In this document: piece by piece, positions 6,450 to 16,598 of the stretch
Position numbering within the stretch: position 1 is the first letter of the stretch
Layout of the letters: each line of letters starts with the position of its first letter
NCBI GenBank assembly: GCA_037968835.1
Contig: JBBKWG010000300.1
Location: 1-20,483 of the forward strand
From: JBBKWG01 sp037968835
GTDB taxonomy: Bacteria; Pseudomonadota; Alphaproteobacteria; Rhodobacterales; Rhodobacteraceae
Length of the DNA stretch: 20,483 nt
Direction of reading: 5' to 3'
The notes under the pieces: generated by a model
Told to the model about the DNA's origin: nothing
Databases searched by the model: none
The model's input: only the letters and a program-made list of their open reading frames with translations
Position numbers and translations under genes: made by a program

Positions 6450-7280
6450 GACATTCCTCGCGAGTGCGCAGAACCGTTCCAGATCCACGGTTTCCGCTCG
6501 GTCGGTCGGGGCGATGCCTGAAGCAATCAACCGGTCTTCGATATCGGGCACCAGGCCCTTCAGGGCGGCACGAAGCATCTTTCGCCGCTGATTGAAGGCT
6601 TTTGCGACGACTTTTTGCAGGATAACTGCGTCTGCGGGATATCGCGGTTCCGGCAGTCGGATCAGTCGAACGACCGCTGATCGGACTTTGGGCGGCGGCG
6701 TAAACGCTTCGGGCGGCAATTCCATCACGATGCGCGCATCGGTCCGCCACTGGGATATGATCGACAAGCGCCCGTAGGCCTTGCTGCCGGGAGTGGCGGT
6801 GATCCTTTCCGCGACTTCGCGTTGAAACATCAGCGTCAGGCTCTCCCAGAACGGCGGCCACTCAGGTGGATCCAGCCAGCGGGTCAAAAGCTCGGTCCCG
6901 ACGTTGTAGGGAAGGTTGGCGACGATCTTTATCGGCAATGTTAGGTGCTGGGACGCGTCGATTTCAAGGGCGTCACCTTCGATGATCTGAAGCCTGCCAG
7001 GATAAGCGTCGGCGATCTGCTGCAATGCGGGCAGGCAGCGGGCGTCCTTCTCGATGACCAGCACGCGCCGCGCGCCTTCGGCCAGAAGTCCGCGTGTAAG
7101 TCCGCCCGGACCCGGCCCGATCTCCAGCACGTCGCAATTGCTGAGGTCGCCCGCCGAACGCGCGATCTTTGCGGTGAGATTGAGATCGAGAAGAAAGTTT
7201 TGCCCCAGCGCCTTCTTTGCCGACAATCCGTTTTCAGCGATTACGGTTCTGAGGGGCGGAAGGTCGTCGATACCGCTCAT
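6438..7280 (-). CDS. rsmA: 16S rRNA dimethyladenosine transferase RsmA (KsgA)
   Basis: Dimethylates the two adjacent adenosines in the 3'-terminal helix of 16S rRNA during 30S maturation; loss of this activity gives kasugamycin resistance in other bacteria. The 280-residue protein has KKALGQNFLLD (22-32), the SAM-binding LEIGPGPGGLTRG (52-64) and the catalytic NLPY (122-125). The C-terminal helical region follows the family. The start overlaps the pdxA stop by four bases (ATGA), a strong sign of translational coupling. It is the last gene of the lptF-to-rsmA operon and ends in a hairpin shared with the convergent DUF4167 gene. Confidence 0.96.
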   Translation of the reverse strand: MSGIDDLPPLRTVIAENGLSAKKALGQNFLLDLNLTAKIARSAGDLSNCDVLEIGPGPGGLTRGLLAEGARRVLVIEKDARCLPALQQIADAYPGRLQIIEGDALEIDASQHLTLPIKIVANLPYNVGTELLTRWLDPPEWPPFWESLTLMFQREVAERITATPGSKAYGRLSIISQWRTDARIVMELPPEAFTPPPKVRSAVVRLIRLPEPRYPADAVILQKVVAKAFNQRRKMLRAALKGLVPDIEDRLIASGIAPTDRAETVDLERFCALARNVAAG

Positions 7281-8260
7281 TTCGCGCGGACCGCCGCCAT
7301 CCTGTGCGCCAGTTTCAACGCCTCAATCAGTGACGATGGGTTGGCGCGGCCCTGACCGGCGATCCCGAACGCGGTGCCGTGGTCGGGCGAAGTGCGCACG
7401 AAGGGCAGTCCTAGTGTGACGTTCACGCCGCTGTCGAACGCCAACGTCTTGATCGGGATCAGCGCCTGATCGTGGTACATCGCGACGGCCACATCGTAAG
7501 TGGCGCGGGCCGCGGCGTGGAACATCGTATCCGCAGGCAATGGGCCGGCGATCTCGAAACCTTCCGCGCGAAGTCGGTCGAGAACCGGCGCAATCACCGC
7601 ATCGTCTTCTGTTCCCAGAACCCCGCCTTCACCAGCGTGCGGGTTCAGACCCGAAACCGCCATGCGCGGGCGGACATGGCCGAAGTCCCGGATCATCGCG
7701 GCATGGGTGGTGCGCAGGGTTCGCTCCAGACTTTCGGCATTAAGCGCAGTCGGGACGGCCCGAAGCGGGATGTGTATCGTCGCCGGGACCACTTTGAGTT
7801 CCTCGGACGCAAGCAGCATCACCACATGATCGACGCCGCACAGGTGCGCGAGGTATTCGGTGTGACCGGGAAACGCGAACCCGGCCCAGTCGACCAGAAC
7901 CTTCTTTGAAATCGGGGCGGTGCAAAGCGATGAGGCATCTCCGGCCAGGACCAGATCGACACCGCGCCGGATCGCGGCCACAACTTGGTCGGCATTCTCC
8001 GCAACAGGTTGGCCGGGAGTGACCGGGGCAGGGAAGTCGTGGCGCAATACCGGCAGGCCGGTCGCAGCGGCGGCGGCGGTTTCGCAAGGAGTTTCGATCA
8101 CGTTTGTCGCGGTGCCGGACGGCAGATGGCGTGGATCGCCGATCCAGAAGAAAGGCAGATCGGTGCCAAGCGCCTGCCAGGCCTTCGCTGCGATTTCAGG
8201 GCCGATGCCAGCAGGTTCGCCGCAACTCAGCGCAACTGGTTTGGCCACGGCAGGCGTCAT
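7277..8260 (-). CDS. pdxA: 4-hydroxythreonine-4-phosphate dehydrogenase PdxA
   Basis: NAD-dependent oxidation of 4-phosphohydroxythreonine in DXP-dependent pyridoxal phosphate synthesis; the product feeds PdxJ. At 327 residues it is full length. Visible family motifs are GEPAGIGPE (14-22), TAPISKK (114-120) and the metal-binding histidines 133 (FPGHTEYL), 208 (NPHAGEGG) and 263 (MYHDQALIPIK); TSPDHGTAFGIAG (290-302) is also typical. It starts three bases after the surA stop and overlaps rsmA by four bases. The surA-pdxA-rsmA order is also known in E. coli. Confidence 0.95.
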   Translation of the reverse strand: MTPAVAKPVALSCGEPAGIGPEIAAKAWQALGTDLPFFWIGDPRHLPSGTATNVIETPCETAAAAATGLPVLRHDFPAPVTPGQPVAENADQVVAAIRRGVDLVLAGDASSLCTAPISKKVLVDWAGFAFPGHTEYLAHLCGVDHVVMLLASEELKVVPATIHIPLRAVPTALNAESLERTLRTTHAAMIRDFGHVRPRMAVSGLNPHAGEGGVLGTEDDAVIAPVLDRLRAEGFEIAGPLPADTMFHAAARATYDVAVAMYHDQALIPIKTLAFDSGVNVTLGLPFVRTSPDHGTAFGIAGQGRANPSSLIEALKLAHRMAAVRAK

Positions 8261-8263
8261 GGA

Positions 8264-9481
8264 TCAGCGCGTCAGATCTTCGATGAAGGTCGCATCGCGC
8301 AGATCGGCCAGATAGTCGGACGCCAACGCTCCAAGCCGTGCGTTCAACAGCCGGTTGCCAATGATGTCGATGTCGACGGTGCTTTTCTGTGCTGGTTTGC
8401 GGTCGCACAACATCAGCACCGTCGCATTGCCGCCGCGCGTGATGGCTGTGGACGTTTCACCGGCATCCATCGCCTCGACTTCGGCGCGGATATCGGCGGG
8501 CAGCGACGAGATCGGCAGGGTTTCGCGAACCAGACGCTCTGCGGGCAAGCCTTTTGCGATGCCGTACAAGTCATCGCAGACGTCGATCTTCCGCGTAAGT
8601 GCTTCGGCCGCGGATCTGCCACCATCGGTAATGAACAGCGCATAATCCACAGAAAGCGTGCCGGGTGCACCGGCAGGCACCGTTTCGGTATCTCGCAAAA
8701 GGTATATCGCGATGACGCCGTCGAGTTCGACCGGTCGACTGATCTGGCCGGGTGCAAGCGACGATACCACACGCGCCACGTCGTCGGGCAGACTGTCCAA
8801 CGCCAGCCAGTTCTGCGCGCCACCACGCTGTGCGGTTGGAGCCACCGAATACCGCCGTGCCGCCGCTGCAAACGCGTCTTCGCCAGTGACCGAGGTGATT
8901 TGCGTGGCCCGCGCGCGCGAGGCAGCAGCGGTTTCAGGCGATCCAGCCGGGAGCAGTATTTCCGACACCAGAACCCTGGTGCCGCCCTCAGTCCCGGTCT
9001 GCGAGATCGTCCGGTTGATCTGGGTTCGGGAGATGTCCTGCGCTTGTTCGCCGAACCGTTCACGCATCAGATTGCGCCAGGCAACGCCAACGGCGACAAA
9101 ATCGCGGAACGTCTCGGGACCGACCCCGCCCTGACCGAGTGCGGCCACGAACTGTTCCGAGGTCAGATTTGCGCGGGCGGCGAACTCGGTCAGCCCGGCT
9201 TCAACGTCCTCGGGCGGCGGCGTCATCCCGGCATCTGCGACGGCGTTCATCTGGACCGCTTCGTTGATCAGTTGTTCGCGGGCCAGCTGGCGCGGATCGC
9301 CGGGCGCCCGCAACAGCGTCAGAAACAGCGTGCGCTGATCCAATTGATATTGTGTAATGACTTCATCACCGACACGAATGATCGGCGAAAATCGGTTCTG
9401 CGCGACCGCATCGGAAGCGCCCAGTGTCAGGGCGGCAAAGATTGCGGCGAAGACCGTGTTCAAAGCGAAAGCACCACGCAT
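8264..9481 (-). CDS. surA: Periplasmic chaperone / peptidyl-prolyl isomerase SurA
   Basis: Escorts unfolded outer-membrane proteins, including LptD, across the periplasm. The 405-residue precursor has a signal peptide (about 1-27, cleavage probably after AVA before QNRF). The SurA N-terminal domain starts at IIRVGDEVITQYQLDQR and includes the helical region to about 160; one parvulin-type PPIC domain lies at about 170-265, with LVSEILL and SVAPTAQRGGAQNWL visible. The remaining C-terminal part shows no second parvulin signature that I can recognise, unlike E. coli SurA. The ATG at 9481 is preferred: AGGAAG lies four bases upstream and the signal peptide then starts at once. The ATG at 9502 has a weaker site and would overlap lptD. 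It follows lptD by eight bases. Confidence 0.9.
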   Translation of the reverse strand: MRGAFALNTVFAAIFAALTLGASDAVAQNRFSPIIRVGDEVITQYQLDQRTLFLTLLRAPGDPRQLAREQLINEAVQMNAVADAGMTPPPEDVEAGLTEFAARANLTSEQFVAALGQGGVGPETFRDFVAVGVAWRNLMRERFGEQAQDISRTQINRTISQTGTEGGTRVLVSEILLPAGSPETAAASRARATQITSVTGEDAFAAAARRYSVAPTAQRGGAQNWLALDSLPDDVARVVSSLAPGQISRPVELDGVIAIYLLRDTETVPAGAPGTLSVDYALFITDGGRSAAEALTRKIDVCDDLYGIAKGLPAERLVRETLPISSLPADIRAEVEAMDAGETSTAITRGGNATVLMLCDRKPAQKSTVDIDIIGNRLLNARLGALASDYLADLRDATFIEDLTR

Positions 9482-9489
9482 CACTCTTC

Positions 9490-11631
9490 CTATCCTCTGC
9501 ATTTGCGCCGGTTGCTCCGGCCATCGTTCCCGTTTCCGACCCCTAACAGCGAGACACGAAAGCCGAAATCGGTCGTCGGGTCCACACTAGTAGAGGTGGC
9601 ATAGCGACGCGAGAGCGAAAGGTCCACGTCGATGCACTCGGTGCGATATTCAAGCCCGACGCCCGTTCGCGCCGCGCGGCCAGCCTGGAAATCATAGCGC
9701 CAGTCGGATTTTGCCGTCCATGTCTCGTTCAGCGCGACACTTCCGTCAAATGACCATTCCGACAAGTCGTCATTGCGCCCCTCTGCTGGCTCCGGCTGTG
9801 CAAAAATGACAGATGAGCCAATCGAAAAGTTTTCGCTTTGCCAATCGAGGCGGGTTTCGCTCAAGGTGAAGGCGACGTTGTCGTCGAAGAGCGACCTCGA
9901 CGTCAGCCAAAGCCTGTCCGCCCATCCGACGCGCGCAGCGACCAGCCACTCCGATTGATCGCCCGCCAGCCCCGAACCGTCCTCAAAGCCCAGCGGCCCG
10001 CCGTCCAATCGCGCAACCCGACCGATTGCAAGATCGGCGATCCAGCCATCGGGATCATCGCGGTGCCATGCAAATCCAAATGCAGCCCTGACACCATCCT
10101 CGATTCCGTCGCTGCCCGGATAGCGTGAGAACGCGAACAGGTTGGCCTCGTCGAATTCGACGATCCTGCTATCCTCAAGCGGCACCAGATTGCCGTCGGC
10201 GTCGGCTATGTCCAGGCGCACGACGGGTTCGAGTATTTCGGTGCCCCCGTCGCTTGTCTGCCGCGCAAAGGGCCAGCGCAATTCGACAGCCGCGCGCGGC
10301 ACTATGCGGGTCTGATTGGTGGCAAATCGCGAATCCTGCCCGATGTTATAGGCATCGACCCGTAAACCAAGCTCGCTCGCCACGATAATTCCCTGAGACG
10401 TCGTCCAATCGCGCCGCCAGTCCATCGCAACGCCGACACGCGACACATCACGACCGACGATATCGCTCGAGGACGGTCTGTTCAGGGTTGCCGCGTCGAT
10501 ACGCGCGACCGTGCGACCGCCAAATGCTAGCTCCGGGATATCGCGTTGATAGTAGATTTCGCCGTATTGATCCGGAAGCGTGTCGCGGATCGGAATCTCG
10601 TTTTCCCGCAGCGTTCGGAACTCGGTGATGCGGGCACGGAACAGGTCCTTGTCCCGAGTCCGGGCGACGCCGATCGCATTCGTCAGGCGGTCGCGATCAG
10701 CGTAGTCATAGACAAAAAGGTATCCGGGGTCCGAAACAAATTCGAGTTGCGCATCGGCGACGAAGCCGCGTGGCAATTGATAGTCCAGGTTTGCGAACAG
10801 ATATCCGCGTCTTCCGTCAATGTCGTCGTCACTGATCGCGCCTTCAACGTGGATGCTGCCATTCGGAATGAGGTGCCTGTATCTGAACTCCAGCGTGCTG
10901 GTTTTCGAAGAGACGTATGGGGTAATCGTCGCGTCGGCATGATCGCCGAGAGCGATGAAATAGGGAAGTTTGACGCCTGTTCCAAGGCTGGAGGAGGTCC
11001 TGAGACTTGGGATAAGCAAGCCTGTCGCGCGTTCCAGGGTGGGGTCGGGCAACCGAAGGCGCGGAAGGTACAGCACCGGAATTCCGGCAATCCTGAACTG
11101 CGCGCGACTGAAGTAGATTTGCCGTTCCTGGGCGTCGTGGATCACCTCGGCTGCGCGTATCTCCCAGATCGGGGTCGGATTTCCGGCACAAACCTCGCAC
11201 GATGACGCCACCACCCGATCAAGCCGGGTATAGCGGTTTCCGACCCGCGCAATCTCGGCGGCGGCCATCTGAAGCTGCTGGTCAATAACCATGCGCGCCG
11301 AGATTAGAACTCCGTTTTGCAGATCACGGTCCAACTCTGCAGCGTCCGCCAACAGAATGGTTCCGTTTGGATCCGTCACGGTTATTGGCCCTTCGATCGT
11401 CAGACGGTCGCCATTTCTGTCATAGGTCACGGCCCGGGCTGTCAGGCGTGTGCCGTTATAGTAGATCTCGACATTGCCGCGCGCAGACACCCGTCCGCTG
11501 GGTTCGACAACGACGTTATCGGCGATGAGCGAGGCCAGATCCTGCGCCGTTGCAGTCGAGACTGCCAACAAGAGCACAGCGGTGAACATGCCTCTCAACC
11601 AACTTCCGAGGTCTATAGACGCCCGCACCAT
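9490..11631 (-). CDS. lptD: LPS-assembly outer-membrane protein LptD
   Basis: Outer-membrane beta-barrel that, with LptE, inserts lipopolysaccharide into the outer leaflet. From the ATG at 11631 the precursor is 713 residues, with a signal peptide to about residue 29 (STATA before QDLAS). The N-terminal LptA-like beta-jellyroll (about 36-130) contains ADNVVVEPSGRVSARGNVEIYY, a typical OstA repeat; the rest is the barrel. Four cysteines are present: 145 and 148 (SSCEVCAG) and 666 and 711 near the C-terminus, compatible with the two N-to-C disulfides known for E. coli LptD, although the spacing differs. The start overlaps the lptG stop by one base (TGATG), favouring it over an in-frame start at 11697 inside lptG. 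No lptE is present in the window. Confidence 0.94.
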   Translation of the reverse strand: MVRASIDLGSWLRGMFTAVLLLAVSTATAQDLASLIADNVVVEPSGRVSARGNVEIYYNGTRLTARAVTYDRNGDRLTIEGPITVTDPNGTILLADAAELDRDLQNGVLISARMVIDQQLQMAAAEIARVGNRYTRLDRVVASSCEVCAGNPTPIWEIRAAEVIHDAQERQIYFSRAQFRIAGIPVLYLPRLRLPDPTLERATGLLIPSLRTSSSLGTGVKLPYFIALGDHADATITPYVSSKTSTLEFRYRHLIPNGSIHVEGAISDDDIDGRRGYLFANLDYQLPRGFVADAQLEFVSDPGYLFVYDYADRDRLTNAIGVARTRDKDLFRARITEFRTLRENEIPIRDTLPDQYGEIYYQRDIPELAFGGRTVARIDAATLNRPSSSDIVGRDVSRVGVAMDWRRDWTTSQGIIVASELGLRVDAYNIGQDSRFATNQTRIVPRAAVELRWPFARQTSDGGTEILEPVVRLDIADADGNLVPLEDSRIVEFDEANLFAFSRYPGSDGIEDGVRAAFGFAWHRDDPDGWIADLAIGRVARLDGGPLGFEDGSGLAGDQSEWLVAARVGWADRLWLTSRSLFDDNVAFTLSETRLDWQSENFSIGSSVIFAQPEPAEGRNDDLSEWSFDGSVALNETWTAKSDWRYDFQAGRAARTGVGLEYRTECIDVDLSLSRRYATSTSVDPTTDFGFRVSLLGVGNGNDGRSNRRKCRG

Positions 11632-12731
11632 CACCCGTCTTCCAGATGCAAGAGCAGGCCGAGCGGTAGCAGGACTGCCGCAATTGGCGGACCCCATGCC
11701 GCAAGTACTATCGGGATTTGCCCGTTCTCACCCAGAATCGCTGCGAAATTGCGGATGAAGTAAAGCGAGAAACCAAGTGCCAGCGCCATCAGAACCATCA
11801 GACCGGTGCGTCCGAACCGTGTATGTCGCATGGTGAAGCCCGCGCCAACCAGTACCATCGCTGCAAGAAGTATCGGCAGTGCCAACTCCATGTGAAGAAA
11901 GGTCTTGTGGATGCGCGCCGAGAAGCCGGCTGCTTCCAGTCGCGCAATGAAACGCGGCAATTCCCAGATCGGGATTGCCGATGGGGTGCCGAAACTGTCG
12001 AGTATCTGATTTCGCGTCAGGTTCGACGCGAGGCTCATGCGCTCGCTTTCAAATGCCGCAAGCTCGGGGATCGGGAGGGCGGAATCAAAGCGCCACTCTT
12101 TCGCCTTGGTGATTTCCCACGCCCCCGTCACCAGTTTCGCGCTTTCGGCTTCGATCCGGTAAGTTGGATACCCGTCAGCGTCGAATCCAAGAAAGGTGAC
12201 GCCGAACAATTCGGTCCCGTCAAGATTGGCGCGGTCGGCCCGGATCACGGTCTGGCCGGCTTGCGTTCCCTGCCGCAGCCAAAGCCCCTCGCGGCTGACC
12301 GAAAACGTCGAGGCACCTTCCTTGGTCAGTCGCCCCGCAAGCGTCTCGTATTGTTTTTGCGTCGCGGCGACGATGGGATTGACCGCCGCAACGGCCAAGC
12401 AGCCTATCAGAACGGCGATGGTCAGGGGCGCGACAAGATTTTTCAGCGCGGATCGCCCGGACGCGCGGGTCACCACAAGTTCGGAAGACCGTGCCAGCCC
12501 CAGAAACAGCGCCAATGTTGCCAGGATCATGATCAACGGCAAGATACGGTAAAGGCCCTCGGGAACGTTCAGCAACGTCAAGGCCATCAGCGTCCCGAAT
12601 GAAGCGTCCGACGAGCCGAATTTCCGGATCTGCTCGATCAGGTCGAGAAGCGACAGGATCGCGAAGAATACCGCCAGCGTCGACAGGAAGGTCATCGTAA
12701 AACGTCGCGCAAAATAGAGGTGGAGGGTCAT
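11631..12731 (-). CDS. lptG: LPS export ABC transporter permease LptG
   Basis: Inner-membrane half-permease of the LptB2FG exporter that extracts lipopolysaccharide and feeds it to the periplasmic bridge. The 366-residue YjgP/YjgQ-family protein has three N-terminal membrane helices (about 12-35, 55-80, 100-122), a large periplasmic jellyroll-like domain (about 130-265) and three C-terminal helices (about 275-365). The tract RSSELVVTRASGRS after the second helix is the family's cytoplasmic coupling region. It begins inside the lptF stop (ATGA overlap) and its stop overlaps the lptD start, so LptF, LptG and LptD should be made in step. The ATPase LptB is not in the window. Confidence 0.94.
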   Translation of the reverse strand: MTLHLYFARRFTMTFLSTLAVFFAILSLLDLIEQIRKFGSSDASFGTLMALTLLNVPEGLYRILPLIMILATLALFLGLARSSELVVTRASGRSALKNLVAPLTIAVLIGCLAVAAVNPIVAATQKQYETLAGRLTKEGASTFSVSREGLWLRQGTQAGQTVIRADRANLDGTELFGVTFLGFDADGYPTYRIEAESAKLVTGAWEITKAKEWRFDSALPIPELAAFESERMSLASNLTRNQILDSFGTPSAIPIWELPRFIARLEAAGFSARIHKTFLHMELALPILLAAMVLVGAGFTMRHTRFGRTGLMVLMALALGFSLYFIRNFAAILGENGQIPIVLAAWGPPIAAVLLPLGLLLHLEDG

Positions 12732-13864
12732 TGTGCCACCGCCGCCGGTCGTCGTCGAAACCGCAGGGCGGTGGGGTGTGCTGCCACATATAAAAGCGCG
12801 AGTGCCAGAAAAAATCCGAACGCCGGCCCGACGTAGGCGACCGGCCAGGCATCGGCATTGCTTTGCACCGCGTCTTGTCCGATCTGCGTCAGCATCTGAA
12901 CAACGATCAGCGCAACGATCGCCCCGATGATCTGCCGCCAGATACCGAAGCGCGAGAATCCTCCGACCAGCAGTGCGGCGAACGCGATCATGGGCGCGAC
13001 CAGACTGTTGAGCGAATTGCCGAAGCGTTCGTGGGCTTCGGCGACAAGTTTGGCCCGTGAAGCGCCGGTTTCGGCCTGGGTTTCCGGCGAGGCTGCCAGC
13101 AAGGCGCCGGTTCCGAGTTCGTTCGGTCGCCTGCGGCCAAATCCAGGCGCTTCGATCAGGCCGGCAAGGTCAAAGGCAAGATCGTCGAACCGGGTGACGG
13201 AAAGCCGTCGACCGCCGCTTTCATAGGTCTGTGCCATGCCTTCGAGCATGATAAGGCTGGGTGCAGTCTCGCCGCGTATCAACAGGGCCTCGCGTGCAGT
13301 ATAGATAACGCGTTGTTCAGGATTGCGGGCATCCCAGAGAAATATGTTTTGAAGCTGTCCCTGCGGACTGATTTCGCGGATGTAAAAGGTAACGCCGTCG
13401 CCCGGGTGCAGAAACCGCCCCTCTGACAGCAATCGTGCCGTCATGTTTTCCGAGATCTCGGCAGTCCGGATCGAGAGCTGCCGCATACTGGTGGGAACCA
13501 GAACGTGCCCCAGGATCGACGACAACAGGCAAACGATCACGCCGAACATCAGGACTGGACGCAACAATCGCCACGGCGAAAACCCGGTTGCCTGAACGAC
13601 GACCAGTTCGCTTTCCGATGTCAGGCGGTTGGTCACGTAGATCGTGCCCGCAAACGCCGCGACCGGCACGACAACCCGGACAACGTTGGGAAGGGTGAGT
13701 GCAGTGAATTCCAGAAAAACGGCTGCCGATTGTCCGTTTGCGATAAGCTGGTCGAACAATACGACGGCGCGATTGACCCAGTACACGAGCACCAGGACCA
13801 GAGCGAAAAAGCCGAACAGCATGAGTAGCTGCGTCAGCAGGTATCTGTCGAATCGTCCGATCAT
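12728..13864 (-). CDS. lptF: LPS export ABC transporter permease LptF
   Basis: Partner half-permease of LptG. It has 378 residues with the same plan: N-terminal helices (about 10-33, 50-75, 98-120), a periplasmic domain (about 125-275) and C-terminal helices (about 285-365). LTSESELVVVQATGFSPWRLLRP (about 78-100) is the LptF coupling-helix region and the start MIGRFDRYLLTQLL is typical. It is the first gene of the operon. No strong ribosome site precedes the ATG at 13864, but the start is consistent with family length. A promoter-like pair of boxes lies 30-60 bases upstream. Confidence 0.94.
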   Translation of the reverse strand: MIGRFDRYLLTQLLMLFGFFALVLVLVYWVNRAVVLFDQLIANGQSAAVFLEFTALTLPNVVRVVVPVAAFAGTIYVTNRLTSESELVVVQATGFSPWRLLRPVLMFGVIVCLLSSILGHVLVPTSMRQLSIRTAEISENMTARLLSEGRFLHPGDGVTFYIREISPQGQLQNIFLWDARNPEQRVIYTAREALLIRGETAPSLIMLEGMAQTYESGGRRLSVTRFDDLAFDLAGLIEAPGFGRRRPNELGTGALLAASPETQAETGASRAKLVAEAHERFGNSLNSLVAPMIAFAALLVGGFSRFGIWRQIIGAIVALIVVQMLTQIGQDAVQSNADAWPVAYVGPAFGFFLALALLYVAAHPTALRFRRRPAAVAQ

Positions 13865-13894
13865 GAAGCCGTCTGCGCCCGATTATTGCTTTTG

Positions 13895-13922
13895 AGTCTA
13901 GACGATCGCCGCGACGTGTAAA
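13895..13922 (-). promoter_or_regulatory. Putative promoter of the lptF-lptG-lptD-surA-pdxA-rsmA operon
   Basis: On the minus strand TTTACA (13917-13922) and TAGACT (13895-13900) are separated by 16 bases. The -35 differs from consensus at one position and the -10 at two. It would start transcription about 20-25 bases before the lptF start codon. An inverted repeat abuts the -35 box on its far side. Sequence-only evidence. Confidence 0.35.
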
Positions 13923-13923
13923 A

Positions 13924-13947
13924 CCGCCGAAGCGACTCTTCGGGCGG
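13924..13947. repeat. Inverted repeat in the lptF/pepA divergent region
   Basis: CCGCCGAAG (13924-13932) pairs with CTTCGGGCGG (13938-13947), a nine-base-pair stem with one extra G and a five-base loop. It sits one base beyond the putative lptF -35 box and about 70 bases before pepA. It may be an operator or a leader hairpin. Confidence 0.4.
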
Positions 13948-14017
13948 ATCGACGCTGGTCACCGGCTTTGCGCAGGTCTAAGCAAGTCTGCAACCCTGAC
14001 ACCGCGGATGATAACTC

Positions 14018-15502
<1,485 letters not shown>

Positions 15503-15512
15503 GGCTGAACGC

Positions 15513-15971
15513 ATGGGGGCCGCCTATTTCTATCATTTGAGCGAGCGACCGCTGGAGGCCACGCTTCCGGTTCTGCTCGAGAAGTCCCTCGCCGCCGGTT
15601 GGCGCGTCGCGGTGCGTGGCACCGATCCGGCGAGGCTTGAGTGGCTCGACCGGGCGCTATGGCAAGGCGATGGGTTCCTGCCGCATGGCCTAGCCGGCGG
15701 ACCGCAGGATGAGGATCAGCCGGTGCTTCTGACAACTGCACCCGAGGTGCCCAACGGCGCACGGTGCCTGATGGCCGTCGACGGCGCGGGCGTGACCGCT
15801 GAAGAAGTGTCGAAGATGGAGCGCGTCTGCGTTCTTTTCGATGGGGCCAATGACGAAGCCCTCGAAGCGGCCCGTGACCTTTGGCGAACCCTGACGGGTG
15901 CGGGCGCGGTTGCGCAGTATTGGGCGGAAGCGGACGGGCGCTGGAGCAAAAAGGCGGAAAGCGGGGTCTAG
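15513..15971 (+). CDS. holC: DNA polymerase III chi subunit HolC
   Basis: Accessory subunit of the replisome clamp loader; in E. coli chi binds psi and single-stranded-DNA-binding protein. The 152-residue protein opens with AAYFYHLSERPLEATLPVLLEKSLAAGWRV in two parts of the family pattern, followed by WLDRALWQGDGFLPHGL, a conserved chi tract. GAGG lies eight bases upstream of the ATG. It follows pepA closely, as in many proteobacteria, and converges on the protease gene with only 13 bases between them. Confidence 0.92.
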   Translation: MGAAYFYHLSERPLEATLPVLLEKSLAAGWRVAVRGTDPARLEWLDRALWQGDGFLPHGLAGGPQDEDQPVLLTTAPEVPNGARCLMAVDGAGVTAEEVSKMERVCVLFDGANDEALEAARDLWRTLTGAGAVAQYWAEADGRWSKKAESGV

Positions 15972-15984
15972 CTTGGATCTGCGA

Positions 15985-16569
15985 CTAGGGTTCGAGTGTC
16001 AGCCGATCGCCTTCGATTTGTAGGCGGCGGAACCGGCTGAGATACGTCATCCCCAGTAGCGAGCCGCGCATTTCACCCGCATTAACCGCCACCGAGACGT
16101 TGCGAAACGTCACCGGCCCGAGCGAGATGTCATCGACGCTGGTATAGGCGGTGCGGACTTCGCCGTTAGCGGTGCGCGCGACGCCCAGAAACGCGAGTGC
16201 ATCCAGGTCGATCCCGACGCGCTCGGCATCCTTGCGGGTCAGAACGATGTCGCTCGCGCCGGTATCGACCAGAAATTGCACCGGCGTCCCGTCAAGTTCA
16301 AGCGTCAGGTGGAAATGTCCGTCCGGGCCACGCGGAACTTCGATCATGGTGCCGTCCGTCGCGACGCTCTGGCTTGGCAGCACTTCGTCGCGGATGTCGT
16401 TCCACAGGCCATAGCCGGCGATGACACCCATGAATATCAAACCCCAAGCCAGCGCCATGCGCGCCGACTGGCCAAGGTTGGTGCGGTTCTCGGCGATGAA
16501 CCAGCCGAGAATGGCCGCGCCGAGCAGCACAAGGTAAAGGAGAGAGGCGAGGTCGATATCCTGCATCAT
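15985..16569 (-). CDS. Membrane-anchored retropepsin-like aspartic protease (TIGR02281 type)
   Basis: 194 residues with two hydrophobic segments (about 9-26 and 38-56) and then a soluble domain (about 75-194) resembling a single-lobe retroviral-type aspartic protease. The catalytic motif is FLVDTGASDIVLT (99-111) with Asp102; a second hallmark is SLLGMTYLSRF (170-180). One aspartate per chain implies action as a dimer. With two membrane passes the topology of the catalytic domain is uncertain; substrates are unknown. Two adjacent ATGs (16569 and 16566) are possible; AGGG touches the first and lies three bases before the second, so 16566 may be the true start. It follows marC by 29 bases on the same strand. 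Confidence 0.82.
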   Translation of the reverse strand: MMQDIDLASLLYLVLLGAAILGWFIAENRTNLGQSARMALAWGLIFMGVIAGYGLWNDIRDEVLPSQSVATDGTMIEVPRGPDGHFHLTLELDGTPVQFLVDTGASDIVLTRKDAERVGIDLDALAFLGVARTANGEVRTAYTSVDDISLGPVTFRNVSVAVNAGEMRGSLLGMTYLSRFRRLQIEGDRLTLEP

Positions 16570-16598
16570 CCCTATCTAGGAACGCCGGGCGGCGCTGC

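Noticed and set aside
5869..6861. 330-codon open frame on the minus strand
   Set aside because: Runs antisense to the DUF4167 gene and out of frame through the 3' half of rsmA, which has intact methylase motifs. Its Arg/Cys-rich product has no family features.
7985..9604. 539-codon open frame on the plus strand
   Set aside because: It lies entirely antisense to pdxA, surA and the end of lptD, whose motifs are unmistakable. The composition (Arg/Gly/Gln-rich) and lack of any family motif mark it as a shadow of GC-rich coding DNA.
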